Assembly: GCF_009827595.1 (NCBI RefSeq)
Contig: NZ_WTYT01000005.1
Span: 186,001-250,000 of the forward strand
Reading direction: 5' to 3'
Source: Altericroceibacterium endophyticum
Lineage (GTDB): Bacteria > Pseudomonadota > Alphaproteobacteria > Sphingomonadales > Sphingomonadaceae
Length of the DNA: 64,000 nucleotides
In this document: positions 17,903 through 27,002 of the stretch, piece by piece
Layout: each line of letters begins with the position of its first letter
Numbering within the stretch: position 1 is the stretch's first letter
Translations under genes and position numbers: made by a program
Notes under the pieces: generated by a model
What the model was told of the DNA's origin: nothing
What the model saw: only the letters and a program-made list of their open reading frames with translations
Database searches by the model: none

Positions 17903-18553
17903 TTAACGTGTTGCGTTATAAGCCAGCTGATCCTCGGTCAGCTGAAAGCCGACCAGCAATTCGAAATTGGCGCGCGCCAGAGCGGCGCGGACATCTGGCT
18001 GCGTCAACGGATCAATCGCCGCATCCGCATCGCCTGCCTTGCGCTTGCGGGTGATTTTTTCACGAATCTCATCCGGCAGGGTTGCCTCTGCCCGGTTGAT
18101 CGTAGCCCCGGCACTGGCGCTTGCATGCGCGCGCGCCTCGCCATCGGCAAATTGAAGCGTCACCGTGCCCAGGCGCTTGGCCACAACCGCGCTCCCGCCG
18201 CGAACGACGGAAGAGAAATAGGGCAATTCAACGCTGCGCGCACCGCGTGTATCACGGCGCTGGGCATACACATCGAAACTGGCCGTCGCGCGGACATCCT
18301 GCGCGTTCAGATCATCACATTGCGTGCGGACATTGGTAATGCTGGCCGTCACATCAATGGCATCAGCCGTGCGGGCATTGGCGGGCGAGAACAGGGTCAC
18401 ATCCCCGGTATAGTCAGGCACACCAACGGCCGGGCACACTGATCTTAATGCAGTGATACCCACGCCCTGCTGTACCACAATGTCGCCTTCAGACTTGCAA
18501 CCCGCCAGCGCGGTGGCGGCAGCAGCAACGGTGAGCAAAGCGCGAAATTTCAT
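17903..18553 (-). CDS. Conserved lipoprotein of unknown function
   Basis: 216 residues from the ATG at 18553 (an in-frame GTG lies just upstream). A type II signal peptide ends in the lipobox LAGC at about residue 19, followed by KSE, so an outer-membrane destination is likely. The mature part has two further cysteines (SVCPAVG, TQCDDL) that might form a disulfide, then a beta-rich region with YFSSVVRGGSAVVAKRLG. I recognise no functional family. It stands alone between argS and the divergent ispH. Confidence 0.75.
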   Translation of the reverse strand: MKFRALLTVAAAATALAGCKSEGDIVVQQGVGITALRSVCPAVGVPDYTGDVTLFSPANARTADAIDVTASITNVRTQCDDLNAQDVRATASFDVYAQRRDTRGARSVELPYFSSVVRGGSAVVAKRLGTVTLQFADGEARAHASASAGATINRAEATLPDEIREKITRKRKAGDADAAIDPLTQPDVRAALARANFELLVGFQLTEDQLAYNATR

Positions 18554-18630
18554 CACAGATCCTCAATCAGGAATAATCGCGGCGTTCCTAGCCCTTTCGC
18601 CGCAGGCCGACAACCGCTAGAGCGAGCCGT

Positions 18631-19605
18631 ATGAACGCGCCCTTTCCAAATCGCGCCGCAGACGCGGCTAAATTGCCCCTAACCGTGCTGATTGCGGCAC
18701 CACGGGGCTTCTGCGCCGGTGTCGACCGCGCGATAGAAATCGTCGAACGGGCGATCGAACGCTACGGCGCGCCGGTCTATGTCCGGCATGAAATCGTGCA
18801 TAACCGCTATGTGGTGGATGGTCTGAAGGCCAAAGGCGCGATTTTTGTCGAGGAACTGGACGAAGTGCCGGATGGGGTTCCGGTGATTTTCAGCGCGCAT
18901 GGCGTCCCCAAATCGGTGCCGGCCGAGGCTGAAGAACGCGGCCTGACCTATGTTGATGCCACCTGCCCATTGGTGAGCAAGGTGCATCGTCAGGCCGAAC
19001 GGCAGATCGAAGCGGGGCGGCATATTCTGTTTATCGGCCATCGCGGCCATCCCGAGGTCATCGGCACATTCGGTCAGGTTCCCCCCGGCGGAATGACTCT
19101 GGTCGAAACGCTGAGTGATGTCGAAACACTGGACTTTCCGGAAGGAGAAGAGCTGTCTTTCCTCACCCAGACCACGCTTTCTGTCGATGACACCGCTGCT
19201 ATCGTCGAGGCGTTGAAACAGCGCTACCCCAATATCGTCGCACCCAAAGCAGAGGATATTTGTTACGCCACATCGAATCGGCAGGCGGCGGTAAAGGAAA
19301 TTGCCCCGGCCAGTGATCTGGTGCTGGTGATCGGCGCGCCCAATTCATCCAATTCGCTGCGTCTGGTCGAAGTCGCCGAGCGTTTTGGCACAAAGGCTCA
19401 TCTGATTCAGCGGGCATCCGAAATGGAGCCCTCATGGCTGGAAGGTGTCGCAACGCTGGGACTGACCGCAGGCGCGTCGGCGCCAGAGGAACTGGTGCGT
19501 GAAGTGATCGACCGTCTGGCCGAATGGCGCGAGGTGGAAGAGCATACGCTGGTGACCGCCGAAGAAAAAATGGTCTTCAAACTCCCCCGCGAAGTCACTG
19601 AATAG
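18631..19605 (+). CDS. ispH: 4-hydroxy-3-methylbut-2-enyl diphosphate reductase
   Basis: 324 residues. The three iron-sulfur cysteines are C28 (PRGFCAGV), C112 (ATCPLV) and C211 (DICYAT). The catalytic-site Glu/His region ([23 protein letters not shown]) and SSNSLRLVE are intact. It performs the last step of the non-mevalonate isoprenoid pathway, giving IPP and DMAPP. The ispH-thrB-rnhA order is widely conserved in alphaproteobacteria. thrB starts 9 bases after the stop. Confidence 0.97.
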   Translation: MNAPFPNRAADAAKLPLTVLIAAPRGFCAGVDRAIEIVERAIERYGAPVYVRHEIVHNRYVVDGLKAKGAIFVEELDEVPDGVPVIFSAHGVPKSVPAEAEERGLTYVDATCPLVSKVHRQAERQIEAGRHILFIGHRGHPEVIGTFGQVPPGGMTLVETLSDVETLDFPEGEELSFLTQTTLSVDDTAAIVEALKQRYPNIVAPKAEDICYATSNRQAAVKEIAPASDLVLVIGAPNSSNSLRLVEVAERFGTKAHLIQRASEMEPSWLEGVATLGLTAGASAPEELVREVIDRLAEWREVEEHTLVTAEEKMVFKLPREVTE

Positions 19606-19614
19606 AGCACGCTC

Positions 19615-20589
19615 ATGGCCGTTTACACGCATCTGTCCGCCGAAAAGCTGGGCGAGCTGATCCATGCCTATGATGTTGGCGACCTGATTTCCGCAAAGGG
19701 CATTGCGGAGGGGGTTTCCAATTCCAACTGGCTGATCGAAACCACCCGCGATCGCTATATCCTGACCATGTATGAAACGCGGCTGGATCTCAAAGATCTG
19801 CCTTATTTCCTTGGCCTGCTCGATCATCTGGCCGCCAAGGGCAGCCCGGTGCCGCGCACGATTCATGATCGGGAAGGCGCCGCCTACCGGATGCTGGACG
19901 GTAAAGCGGTTGCCTTGATCGAATTCATGTCAGGCGTTTCCATCGGCACGCCTGAGCCGCAGCAAGCACGCGCGGTCGGCGCGGCGCTGGCCGGATTGCA
20001 CAAGGATTCGGCAGATTTCGAACCCAGCCGGGACAATACAATGGGCCTGTCCGCCTGGCGGGAATTGCTCGAGGATTGCGGGCGGCAGGGCCTTGCCAGT
20101 ATCGATCCGACGCTGCCCGATCTGGTCAGCGAAAAGCTGAGCTTCCTCGATGATAACTGGCCCCGGCAATTGCCACAGTCCGTGATTCACGCCGATCTGT
20201 TCCCCGATAATGTGTTGATGCGCGGGAATGAGGTCAGCGGGCTGATCGATTTCTATTTCGCCTGCAATGACACAACCGTTTACGACCTTGCCGTAACACA
20301 TGCGGCATGGTGCTTTGATGATGATGATCAGTTCCAGCCAGACATCGCGGCTGCCCTGCTGGAGGGATATAGCAGCCAGCGTCCCCTCTCAGCCGCAGAA
20401 TATGACGCCCTGCCCGTGCTGGGTCAGGGCGCGGCCATGCGCTTCCTGTCAACGCGGGCTTATGATTGGCTGAATACGCCGGCGGACGCCATGGTCACGC
20501 GCAAGGACCCGATGGCCTTTGCCCGCAGGCTGAATTTCTATGCTGAAACGGGCAGCGCCGCCTTCCCCGGCTGCAAGGTCCAATCATGA
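19615..20589 (+). CDS. thrB: Homoserine kinase (ThrB, APH/choline-kinase-like type)
   Basis: 324 residues. This is the kinase type with an aminoglycoside phosphotransferase fold rather than the GHMP type. The catalytic loop is [10 protein letters not shown] (D194, N199), followed by the metal-binding aspartate in LIDFYFAC. The N-terminal GVSNSNWLI forms the nucleotide loop. It phosphorylates homoserine in threonine synthesis. Its stop overlaps the rnhA start (ATGA). Confidence 0.93.
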   Translation: MAVYTHLSAEKLGELIHAYDVGDLISAKGIAEGVSNSNWLIETTRDRYILTMYETRLDLKDLPYFLGLLDHLAAKGSPVPRTIHDREGAAYRMLDGKAVALIEFMSGVSIGTPEPQQARAVGAALAGLHKDSADFEPSRDNTMGLSAWRELLEDCGRQGLASIDPTLPDLVSEKLSFLDDNWPRQLPQSVIHADLFPDNVLMRGNEVSGLIDFYFACNDTTVYDLAVTHAAWCFDDDDQFQPDIAAALLEGYSSQRPLSAAEYDALPVLGQGAAMRFLSTRAYDWLNTPADAMVTRKDPMAFARRLNFYAETGSAAFPGCKVQS

Positions 20590-21017
20590 AATATGTCGAA
20601 TTGTTCACTGACGGGGCCTGTAAAGGTAATCCCGGCCCCGGCGGTTGGGGTGCTTTGCTGCGCATGGGCGAGCATGAGAAGGAATTGGTTGGCAGCGAGC
20701 CGGAGACCACCAATAACCGCATGGAAATGATGGCCGTCATTCAGGGTCTGAACGCGCTGAACCAGCCATGCCGGGTCGATATTTATTCAGACAGTAAATA
20801 TGTGATCGATGGCATCACCAAATGGATCCATGGCTGGCAGAAAAAAGGCTGGAAGACAGCCTCCAAGAAACCTGTCGCCAATACCGATCTTTGGCAGGAG
20901 CTGCTGGCGGCAATCAAACCGCACGATATCACATGGAATTGGGTCAAAGGACATGACGGCCATGTCGAAAATGAGCGGGTGGACCAGCTCGCCAGCGACG
21001 CGGCCGCAGCGCTTTAA
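20586..21017 (+). CDS. rnhA: Ribonuclease HI
   Basis: 143 residues. All four acidic catalytic residues are visible: D9 ([14 protein letters not shown]), E47 (TNNRMEMMA), D69 (IYSDSKYV) and D133 (RVDQLA), with H123 in KGHDGH. The basic handle region ([16 protein letters not shown]) is present. It degrades RNA in RNA:DNA hybrids. Translationally coupled to thrB by a 4-base overlap. Confidence 0.97.
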   Translation: MKYVELFTDGACKGNPGPGGWGALLRMGEHEKELVGSEPETTNNRMEMMAVIQGLNALNQPCRVDIYSDSKYVIDGITKWIHGWQKKGWKTASKKPVANTDLWQELLAAIKPHDITWNWVKGHDGHVENERVDQLASDAAAAL

Positions 21018-21050
21018 GCGGCAAACCGGCTTTCGCCGAACAGCAACAGC

Positions 21051-22148
21051 TTACCTGAAACGGCTGGGCGAATAGGCCGCCGGATCAAGATCGTGCGTCA
21101 TCGCATCTCTGGACTGATCCAGCAGCAATTGTGCCCCCAGCCGCGCCGCCGCGGGCGCCGTCTGAATGCCGAAACCACCCTGCCCCGCGAACCAGAAAAA
21201 GCCCTCACAATCCGGGTCGAAACCATAGACCGGCAAACGATCCGGGGCGAAACTGCGCAATCCGGCCCAGCGATGCTCCAATACATCGACGCGCCAATCG
21301 ACGACTTGCTGCAACCGGTCGATGGCCAGAGCTACATCCAGTTCCTCGGCCGCTGCATCACATGCAACGCTGGGCGTTTCGTCATGCGGACTTAGCCAGA
21401 GCCGTCCATTTTCGGGTTTGAAATAGAACTTTTCTGCAAGGTCAAGCACGAGCGGCAGATTGGCCGATGGCGCGGGATCGGTCCGCAATTGCGCGATCGT
21501 ACGACGATAGGGAATTATGCCGAGTGGGTTGGCGCCGCAGCTTTGCGCCACCGGATCAGCCCATGCCCCCGCCGCATTCACCACCACCGCTGCTTCAAAT
21601 TGCTGCCCGTCACTCGTTTCCAAAAACCAGACGCAATCGCGCCGCTCCGCCCGGACAAGGCGCGCCCGGCTTCGCGGCGTTACGCCTGCACGCCGCAAGC
21701 GGGTGAGGTAATGCGCATGCAAAGCCGCGACATCGATATCGCAGCAAGTGGGCTCCAATATTCCGATCGTCCAATCGGGCTTCAAGCCGGGAATCCGCTC
21801 GGCCAGCTCTGCGCGTCCGAGCATGTGCATCTCGACACCGGATGCAGCGAATCTCTTGGCAAAGGCATCCGCTTCACTCTGCTGATCACTGCGCCCGATG
21901 GTCAATGCGCCGCGATCAACCAGAACGCCCTGTTCTTGCAGATAGGGGCCAGCGGCAGTGGTCAGCGGCTGCACGCCCGGCCCGCCATAGGTTTCCACCC
22001 AGAAGGCAGCCGAGCGTCCGGTCGCGTGATAACCGGGCCTGTCCTCAGCCTCCAGAATCAAAACCTTTGCATCGCCTGCCAGCTCTGCGGCCAGACTGGC
22101 TCCAGCCATTCCGGCGCCGATTATCGCAATATCGAATCGATTGTTCAT
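21051..22148 (-). CDS. FAD-dependent oxidoreductase of the D-amino-acid oxidase (DAO) family
   Basis: 365 residues. The FAD-binding motif is at the N-terminus (IAIIGAGMAGASLAAEL), with the second FAD region ILEAEDRPGYHATGRSAA and the C-terminal GQGGFGIQTAPAAARLGAQL. The fold matches glycine/D-amino-acid oxidases (DadA-like); the substrate cannot be inferred. The start overlaps the stop of the upstream hydrolase by 4 bases, so both are probably made together. The gene is convergent with rnhA. Confidence 0.85.
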   Translation of the reverse strand: MNNRFDIAIIGAGMAGASLAAELAGDAKVLILEAEDRPGYHATGRSAAFWVETYGGPGVQPLTTAAGPYLQEQGVLVDRGALTIGRSDQQSEADAFAKRFAASGVEMHMLGRAELAERIPGLKPDWTIGILEPTCCDIDVAALHAHYLTRLRRAGVTPRSRARLVRAERRDCVWFLETSDGQQFEAAVVVNAAGAWADPVAQSCGANPLGIIPYRRTIAQLRTDPAPSANLPLVLDLAEKFYFKPENGRLWLSPHDETPSVACDAAAEELDVALAIDRLQQVVDWRVDVLEHRWAGLRSFAPDRLPVYGFDPDCEGFFWFAGQGGFGIQTAPAAARLGAQLLLDQSRDAMTHDLDPAAYSPSRFR

Positions 22149-23110
22149 GGTTGGGTGATGCGGTCGAGGAAGTTGTCGATCCTTTCAAGTGCCAGATGCC
22201 GCACCGGGTCCACTTCGCGCAATATTTCGTGGCGCGCCTCCTCGCCAAAAAACAAGGTTTCGCAATTGGGCAAACGCTGCGCCGCGCGTTCGAGCGCACG
22301 AAAACTGACCAATCGGTCCGCCCGCGTGCCGAACAGAAATACCGGTATGGTAATCTTCTCCAGAAAACCGGGCTGCTCAAGCACCCGGATCGATGCCAGC
22401 GCCCGTTCGACCCAGCGCCAGCTCCCCGGCCCCATCACGATTTCCGGGCGGGCTTCGCGCCACCATTGTTCATCCCGATAGCGCTCGTGATCATGGGTCA
22501 GCAGCATGCTGCGCGCTTCGGGGAAAGCGCCGGGTTTTTCACTCCACTTCCAGGCCGGGCGGCGATCATCACCAATCCGGCTCATGAATTTGGCGATCGC
22601 ATGCAGGATCGGCAGAGGCACTTTTTCCGGCAGCAATCCGGCCATCGGTGCGGATAGAATGAGACCATCGGGCGCAACGCGTCCCTCACCCACGGCACGC
22701 ATCGCCAAATGCCCCCCCATCGAATGCCCAAGCAGAATATGCGCGCCCGGCTGCCCGGCAACTTTCGCCTGCCAGAGGGCCGCGAGATCATCCAGCCAGA
22801 TGGCAAAGTCCGCGATATGGCCGGTATATGCATCCTTCCCGAATCGCCCCGATGCCCCCTGTCCGCGCCAATCGGTGGACACCACATGCCAGCCATTTCG
22901 GGCCCAGTGATCGCACGCTTCGAGATATTTTTCATAGGCATCGCCGCGCCCCGGCAGGAACAGCAAGGTGCCCTTTTGCCCCACCTGCTGCGGCCATTCG
23001 ATCAGCCGGATAGAATGGCCGTCGGGCGCCTGCCAGCGCGTTTCCGATACGTCTTGCGGGATCTCACGCGGGTCGAACGATGCACGGTCAGAGGATAGCG
23101 GTGCGGCCAT
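22145..23110 (-). CDS. Alpha/beta hydrolase, lysophospholipase (PldB)-like
   Basis: 321 residues, no signal peptide. The nucleophile elbow GHSMGG places the serine at about residue 130; an acid in FGTRADRLVS and a histidine in EARHEIL complete a plausible triad. LLFLPGRGDAYEKYLE and VVSTDWRGQGASGR match the lysophospholipase/monoacylglycerol lipase group (Hydrolase_4). It heads a two-gene unit with the FAD oxidoreductase and is divergent from cpaA with 76 bases between them. The natural ester is unknown. Confidence 0.85.
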   Translation of the reverse strand: MAAPLSSDRASFDPREIPQDVSETRWQAPDGHSIRLIEWPQQVGQKGTLLFLPGRGDAYEKYLEACDHWARNGWHVVSTDWRGQGASGRFGKDAYTGHIADFAIWLDDLAALWQAKVAGQPGAHILLGHSMGGHLAMRAVGEGRVAPDGLILSAPMAGLLPEKVPLPILHAIAKFMSRIGDDRRPAWKWSEKPGAFPEARSMLLTHDHERYRDEQWWREARPEIVMGPGSWRWVERALASIRVLEQPGFLEKITIPVFLFGTRADRLVSFRALERAAQRLPNCETLFFGEEARHEILREVDPVRHLALERIDNFLDRITQP

Positions 23111-23186
23111 GACCTGCTCCTATCGTGGTTACTATTTGGTAAGCCCTGATCTGTAGCACGAGGCTTCGAAACACAGGGGCCTTTTG

Positions 23187-23672
23187 ATGACGAAAGAAAC
23201 AATCCAGTATGGCCTGCTACTGATCCTGGCAATCGGCCTGCTGATTGCTGCCTTCACAGATTTGCGCTCGCGCAGGATCGGAAACTGGCTGAATGGCGCG
23301 ATTGCGCTGGGCGCACCGGTTTTCTGGTGGTCCAGCAATTTAAGCCTGTGGCCGGATATCGCGATACAGATCGGGCTGATGCTGGTGACGCTGGTGGTTT
23401 TGAGCGGCCTGTTCGCCTTGCGGGCCATGGGCGGCGGCGATGTAAAATTGCTCACCGCACTGGCCCTCTGGATATCACCCATATGGTTCCTGAAACTGGT
23501 AATTATCACCGCAATCGCCGGCGGCGTGCTGACGATCATCTTCGGCGCATTTCACGTCATGCGTCGGCGCAAGGATCGCATCGCAATTCCCTATGGCGTG
23601 GCAATTGCCTTTGCCGGTCTGTGGGTTCTGGCCGTGCATTACTTCGCGCCCCTCACGCCCAGTATGGTGTGA
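23187..23672 (+). CDS. cpaA: CpaA/TadV-type prepilin peptidase
   Basis: 161 residues from the ATG at 23187, chosen over a TTG at 23184 because AGGGG lies 7 bases before the ATG. It is a small A24 aspartic peptidase with several membrane helices. The two catalytic aspartates are D25 (FTDLRSRRI) and D85 (MGGGDVKLL). It lacks the N-methylation domain, as expected for Tad-type enzymes. Its job would be to cleave the leader of Flp pilin and pseudopilins, yet no pilin gene is visible in this window. Confidence 0.92.
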   Translation: MTKETIQYGLLLILAIGLLIAAFTDLRSRRIGNWLNGAIALGAPVFWWSSNLSLWPDIAIQIGLMLVTLVVLSGLFALRAMGGGDVKLLTALALWISPIWFLKLVIITAIAGGVLTIIFGAFHVMRRRKDRIAIPYGVAIAFAGLWVLAVHYFAPLTPSMV

Positions 23673-23766
23673 GGCCATGAACCTCATTTTAACCATTGGG
23701 ATCATAGCATTAGGCAGTCGCAATAAGAAACCGGCGGCAACGCCAGCATGAAGGGCATAACGGACC

Positions 23767-24783
23767 ATGGATAGAAGAAAGCTCGTATTGCTGATTGGTG
23801 CGCTGATCATTGCGATCGGCACAGCCATGGCGGCACGCAGCATCTTCGCGGGCAGCGGTGCTCCGGAAGCGGAGGCCGTGATGGCCGAACCGCAAGGCCC
23901 CAAAGTGCTTGTCGCCCAGCGCTCCCTGCCGGTGGGAACAATCCTGACCGCCGATTCCGTCAGTTTCCAGCTCTGGCCAAAGGAACTGGTTAAGGACGCC
24001 TATTACATTGACGGCGAAGCCGATATTCAGAGCCTGTTGGGCACCGTTGTGCGCAACCCCATTACCGCCGGTGAACCGATTACACAGGGCACTCTGGTCG
24101 CACCCGGTGACCGCGGCTTCCTGGCCGCAGCTCTGACACCGGGCATGCGCGCCGTGACCGTTCCCGTATCCGCACAGACCGGTGTCGCAGGCTTTATCTT
24201 TCCCGGTGACCGGGTCGATCTGATGCTGACGCAATCGGTTGAGGGGGACGGCCGCGCGCTGCATGCGTCGGAAACGATCCTCCGCAATTTGCGCGTTCTG
24301 GCAACAGACCAGTCCACGGAAACCACCAAGGGTGATGACGGCAAGACACAGGTGCGCACTTTCAGCCTGGTCACGCTGGAGGTTACACCGCGGATCGCAG
24401 AGAAGATCTCGGTCGCGCAAACCATTGGTGAATTGTCATTCTCGCTGCGTTCGCTGGCGGATAACCGCACCGAGCTTGAGCGTGCCATCGCATCGGGTGA
24501 CGTATCCGTTCCTGATAACGCCACCCCCGAAGAAGAAGCCGCCATTCTGGAAGCGGCCAGCTCCCGCCCCGAGGATGGAAGATCAACCTATGTCACGGGC
24601 GGCGATGTCTCACGCTTTCAGCGCAGCTCGATCCCGCCGCAGAACCTGGCGGCCAATAATAATGTTGCGCCTCCCCCGACGGCCATGGCCGCCGCACCTG
24701 CCGCGCAGCAAAGCAGCAACAACGGTCCGGTAGTTCGCGTGACACGCGGCGAAAACACCGTAGAAGTACCGTTGGGGAATTGA
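23767..24783 (+). CDS. cpaB: CpaB, Flp pilus assembly protein (SAF domain)
   Basis: 338 residues. An N-terminal membrane anchor (LVLLIGALIIAIGTAMAAR) is followed by a SAF domain (about residues 46-105: VLVAQRSLPVGTILTADSV, VVRNPITAGEPI) and the RcpC-like beta region (GMRAVTVPVSAQTGVAGFIF). The C-terminal 60 residues are Pro/Ala/Asn-rich. CpaB is thought to work with the secretin in the periplasm. A 94-base gap after cpaA has no pilin-like frame; it contains one TTAACCAT, resembling a CtrA half-site. Confidence 0.93.
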   Translation: MDRRKLVLLIGALIIAIGTAMAARSIFAGSGAPEAEAVMAEPQGPKVLVAQRSLPVGTILTADSVSFQLWPKELVKDAYYIDGEADIQSLLGTVVRNPITAGEPITQGTLVAPGDRGFLAAALTPGMRAVTVPVSAQTGVAGFIFPGDRVDLMLTQSVEGDGRALHASETILRNLRVLATDQSTETTKGDDGKTQVRTFSLVTLEVTPRIAEKISVAQTIGELSFSLRSLADNRTELERAIASGDVSVPDNATPEEEAAILEAASSRPEDGRSTYVTGGDVSRFQRSSIPPQNLAANNNVAPPPTAMAAAPAAQQSSNNGPVVRVTRGENTVEVPLGN

Positions 24784-24788
24784 TCGCC

Positions 24789-26339
24789 ATGTCCAACACA
24801 GCTCGCATCCCCAGCGATATTTCGGATGATTGCACAATGACGAGGACCGTTTTGAAGGCTGCTCTGGGCGCTGCATGTGCACTGGTGCCCCTGCTTCCGG
24901 TCAGCACAGCCCCCGCTCAGGCGCAGGCTGTGACACAGGAACCGCGCGAGGAGATTAACCTGTCAATCGGTCGCGGTCATCTGCTGACCATACCGGGGCG
25001 GATGAGCGATGTTTTCATCGCCAATGAAGCCGTGGCTGATGTGAAGATAAAATCAGCAAGACAGCTTTATCTGTTCGGCCGTTCCGGCGGCGAAACCACC
25101 GTTTATGCCAGCAATTCCGCCGGCGACATCATCTGGTCCGCCACCGTGCGGGTTGGGAATAATATCAACAGCCTCGACCAGATGCTGTCTCTGGCCATGC
25201 CGGATGCAACCATCGGTGTGGCCACCATGGGCTCCAATGCCTTGCTGCTGACCGGAACGGTAGCCAGCCCGGAAGACGTGGCCGAGGCCGAACGGCTTGT
25301 GCAGGCCTTTTCAGGTGACGATGTGCTGGTCGTTTCACGCCTGAAAATGTCGACTCCGCAGCAGGTCAATCTGCAGGTCCGGATCGCGGAAGTCAGCCGT
25401 TCGCTGGTGCGCTCCATGGGGGCCAATCTCGCGACGCAAGACAAAACCGGCGGTTTCCAGTTCGGTATCGGCCAGGGGCGCGGTACTGGTGCCATTGACT
25501 TCGCTGAGGATGGCACCGGCAATAGTTCAATTATCCAGAGTCCCGGCGGCACGACCATTGGCGGCATCGGCAAGTTGCTCGGACTGGATATCGGCGCTGC
25601 CTTCGACCTCGCGGAACGCAATGGGTTGGTCACAACCCTGTCACAGCCCAATCTGACCGCTCTATCCGGTGAAACCGCAGAGTTTCTGGCAGGCGGGGAA
25701 TATCCGATCCCGATCAGTGAAGGTTTCGGCACCGTCTCGATCGAATATCGGAAATATGGTGTCAGTCTCGCCTACACGCCCACCGTGCTCAGCAATGGCC
25801 GTATCTCGATGCGGGTCCGTCCTGAGGTGTCGGAGCTTTCCAGCGAAGGTGCGGTATCACTCGGCGGCTATTCCATCCCCGCCCTGACCATTCGCCGGGC
25901 AGAAACCACGGTGGAACTTGGCTCGGGTCAAAGCTTCATGATTGCCGGGCTGCTGAGCAACAACGCCCAGAAAGCGATCGACAAAGCGCCGGGCCTGGGT
26001 GATCTGCCCGTACTCGGCAATCTGTTCAAATCGCGCGAATTCCAGAAAGGACAGACCGAACTGGTCATCGTCGTGACGCCCTATCTGGTGAAACCGGTAA
26101 ATGCGAACGACATAAAATTGCCGACGGATGGCTTTGAATCGGCCGATGCCGCCGAACACTTCTTCAATATAGACCATGATGGACGAACGGGCGGCACGCG
26201 CCCCATGCCTCAATTGGCCCCCGCGCCTGCCGTTCCGGCTCCAGCCACGCCCAGCGCCAACAGCCAGGCGGATGATCGCAACCGCGAAAACGCCGCAGAT
26301 CCCGCCAATACGCCCAATGCGGGCTTCAGCTTCGACTAA
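24789..26339 (+). CDS. cpaC: CpaC, Tad pilus outer-membrane secretin
   Basis: 516 residues from the ATG at 24789, with GGGGA about 10 bases upstream. An internal ATG at 24837 would give a cleaner signal peptide (MTRTVLKAALG..., cleavage near AQAQA) and may be the real start. N-terminal pilus/secretin domain (LSIGRGHLLTIPGRMSDVFI), a BON-like region, then the secretin core with VTTLSQPNLTALSGETAEFL, GGEYPIP and the C-terminal APGLGDLPVLGNLF motif. The Pro/Ala-rich tail is low complexity. It would form the outer-membrane channel for the pilus. Confidence 0.94.
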   Translation: MSNTARIPSDISDDCTMTRTVLKAALGAACALVPLLPVSTAPAQAQAVTQEPREEINLSIGRGHLLTIPGRMSDVFIANEAVADVKIKSARQLYLFGRSGGETTVYASNSAGDIIWSATVRVGNNINSLDQMLSLAMPDATIGVATMGSNALLLTGTVASPEDVAEAERLVQAFSGDDVLVVSRLKMSTPQQVNLQVRIAEVSRSLVRSMGANLATQDKTGGFQFGIGQGRGTGAIDFAEDGTGNSSIIQSPGGTTIGGIGKLLGLDIGAAFDLAERNGLVTTLSQPNLTALSGETAEFLAGGEYPIPISEGFGTVSIEYRKYGVSLAYTPTVLSNGRISMRVRPEVSELSSEGAVSLGGYSIPALTIRRAETTVELGSGQSFMIAGLLSNNAQKAIDKAPGLGDLPVLGNLFKSREFQKGQTELVIVVTPYLVKPVNANDIKLPTDGFESADAAEHFFNIDHDGRTGGTRPMPQLAPAPAVPAPATPSANSQADDRNRENAADPANTPNAGFSFD

Positions 26340-26352
26340 AAAGGGTTTCGTG

Positions 26353-27000
26353 ATGCAAGTTTTCCTGAAACGAGCCGGCGCCGGAATAGCAGTCGCCATG
26401 TTGGGCCTCAGCCTGTCGGCCTGCGGCGACACCCCTACCAATGCTTCGCTCTACAGCGTGAAGCAGCCCGTGGTCGAAAGACACACTTTGGCAATGGATC
26501 TGCGTGAAGGCTATGGCGGTCTCTCCATGCCAGAGCAGCAAAGGCTCGGTGAATGGTTCAATGCCCTCGAACTGGGTTATGGCGACCGGATTGCCATCGC
26601 CGGTTCCGGCACTGCCCGCGAAACCAAGGAAAGCATCGGCGCAGTGGCGGCCCGTTATGGCCTGTTGCTGAGCGACGTTCCGCCAGCCGTCGCCGAACCG
26701 CTGGCGCCTGGAACTGTGCGCGTCGTGGTCAGCCGTTCACGCGCCTATGTGCCCGGCTGCCCCGATTGGTCGGACAGAATAGCCAGCTTTCTCGAAAATG
26801 CGACGGACGACAATTATGGCTGCGCGGTCAATAGCAACCTTGCCGCCATGGTGGCTGATCCCGAAGACCTGATCCGCGGCAATAGTGATGACAGCGTGAT
26901 CGCCGCCGGTCTTACCGCCAACAAATCCGTTGACGCCTATCGCAACAGACAGCTCACCGGCGGTGAAGGGTTGAGCGAGGAATCGGCCGGAGAGAACTGA
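26353..27000 (+). CDS. cpaD: CpaD-family pilus assembly lipoprotein
   Basis: 215 residues. The ATG at 26353 was chosen because it begins a type II signal peptide with the lipobox LSAC (C24) and has AAAGGG upstream; the frame is open further upstream only across the cpaC tail. The mature protein has the CpaD pattern: an N-terminal region with a HTLAMDLREGYGGLS stretch, then VRVVVSRSRAYVPGCPDWSD and NYGCAVNSNLAAMVADPEDL with two conserved cysteines. It is thought to assist the secretin at the outer membrane. Confidence 0.92.
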   Translation: MQVFLKRAGAGIAVAMLGLSLSACGDTPTNASLYSVKQPVVERHTLAMDLREGYGGLSMPEQQRLGEWFNALELGYGDRIAIAGSGTARETKESIGAVAARYGLLLSDVPPAVAEPLAPGTVRVVVSRSRAYVPGCPDWSDRIASFLENATDDNYGCAVNSNLAAMVADPEDLIRGNSDDSVIAAGLTANKSVDAYRNRQLTGGEGLSEESAGEN

Positions 27001-27002
27001 TC

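Noticed and set aside
23673-23766. Possible Flp pilin remnant between cpaA and cpaB
   Set aside because: No frame with the Flp hydrophobic core or a prepilin cleavage site was found; only a TTAACCAT half-site is of note.
26176-26352. Upstream extension of cpaD
   Set aside because: It overlaps the cpaC tail in another frame; the lipoprotein signal peptide begins at 26353.
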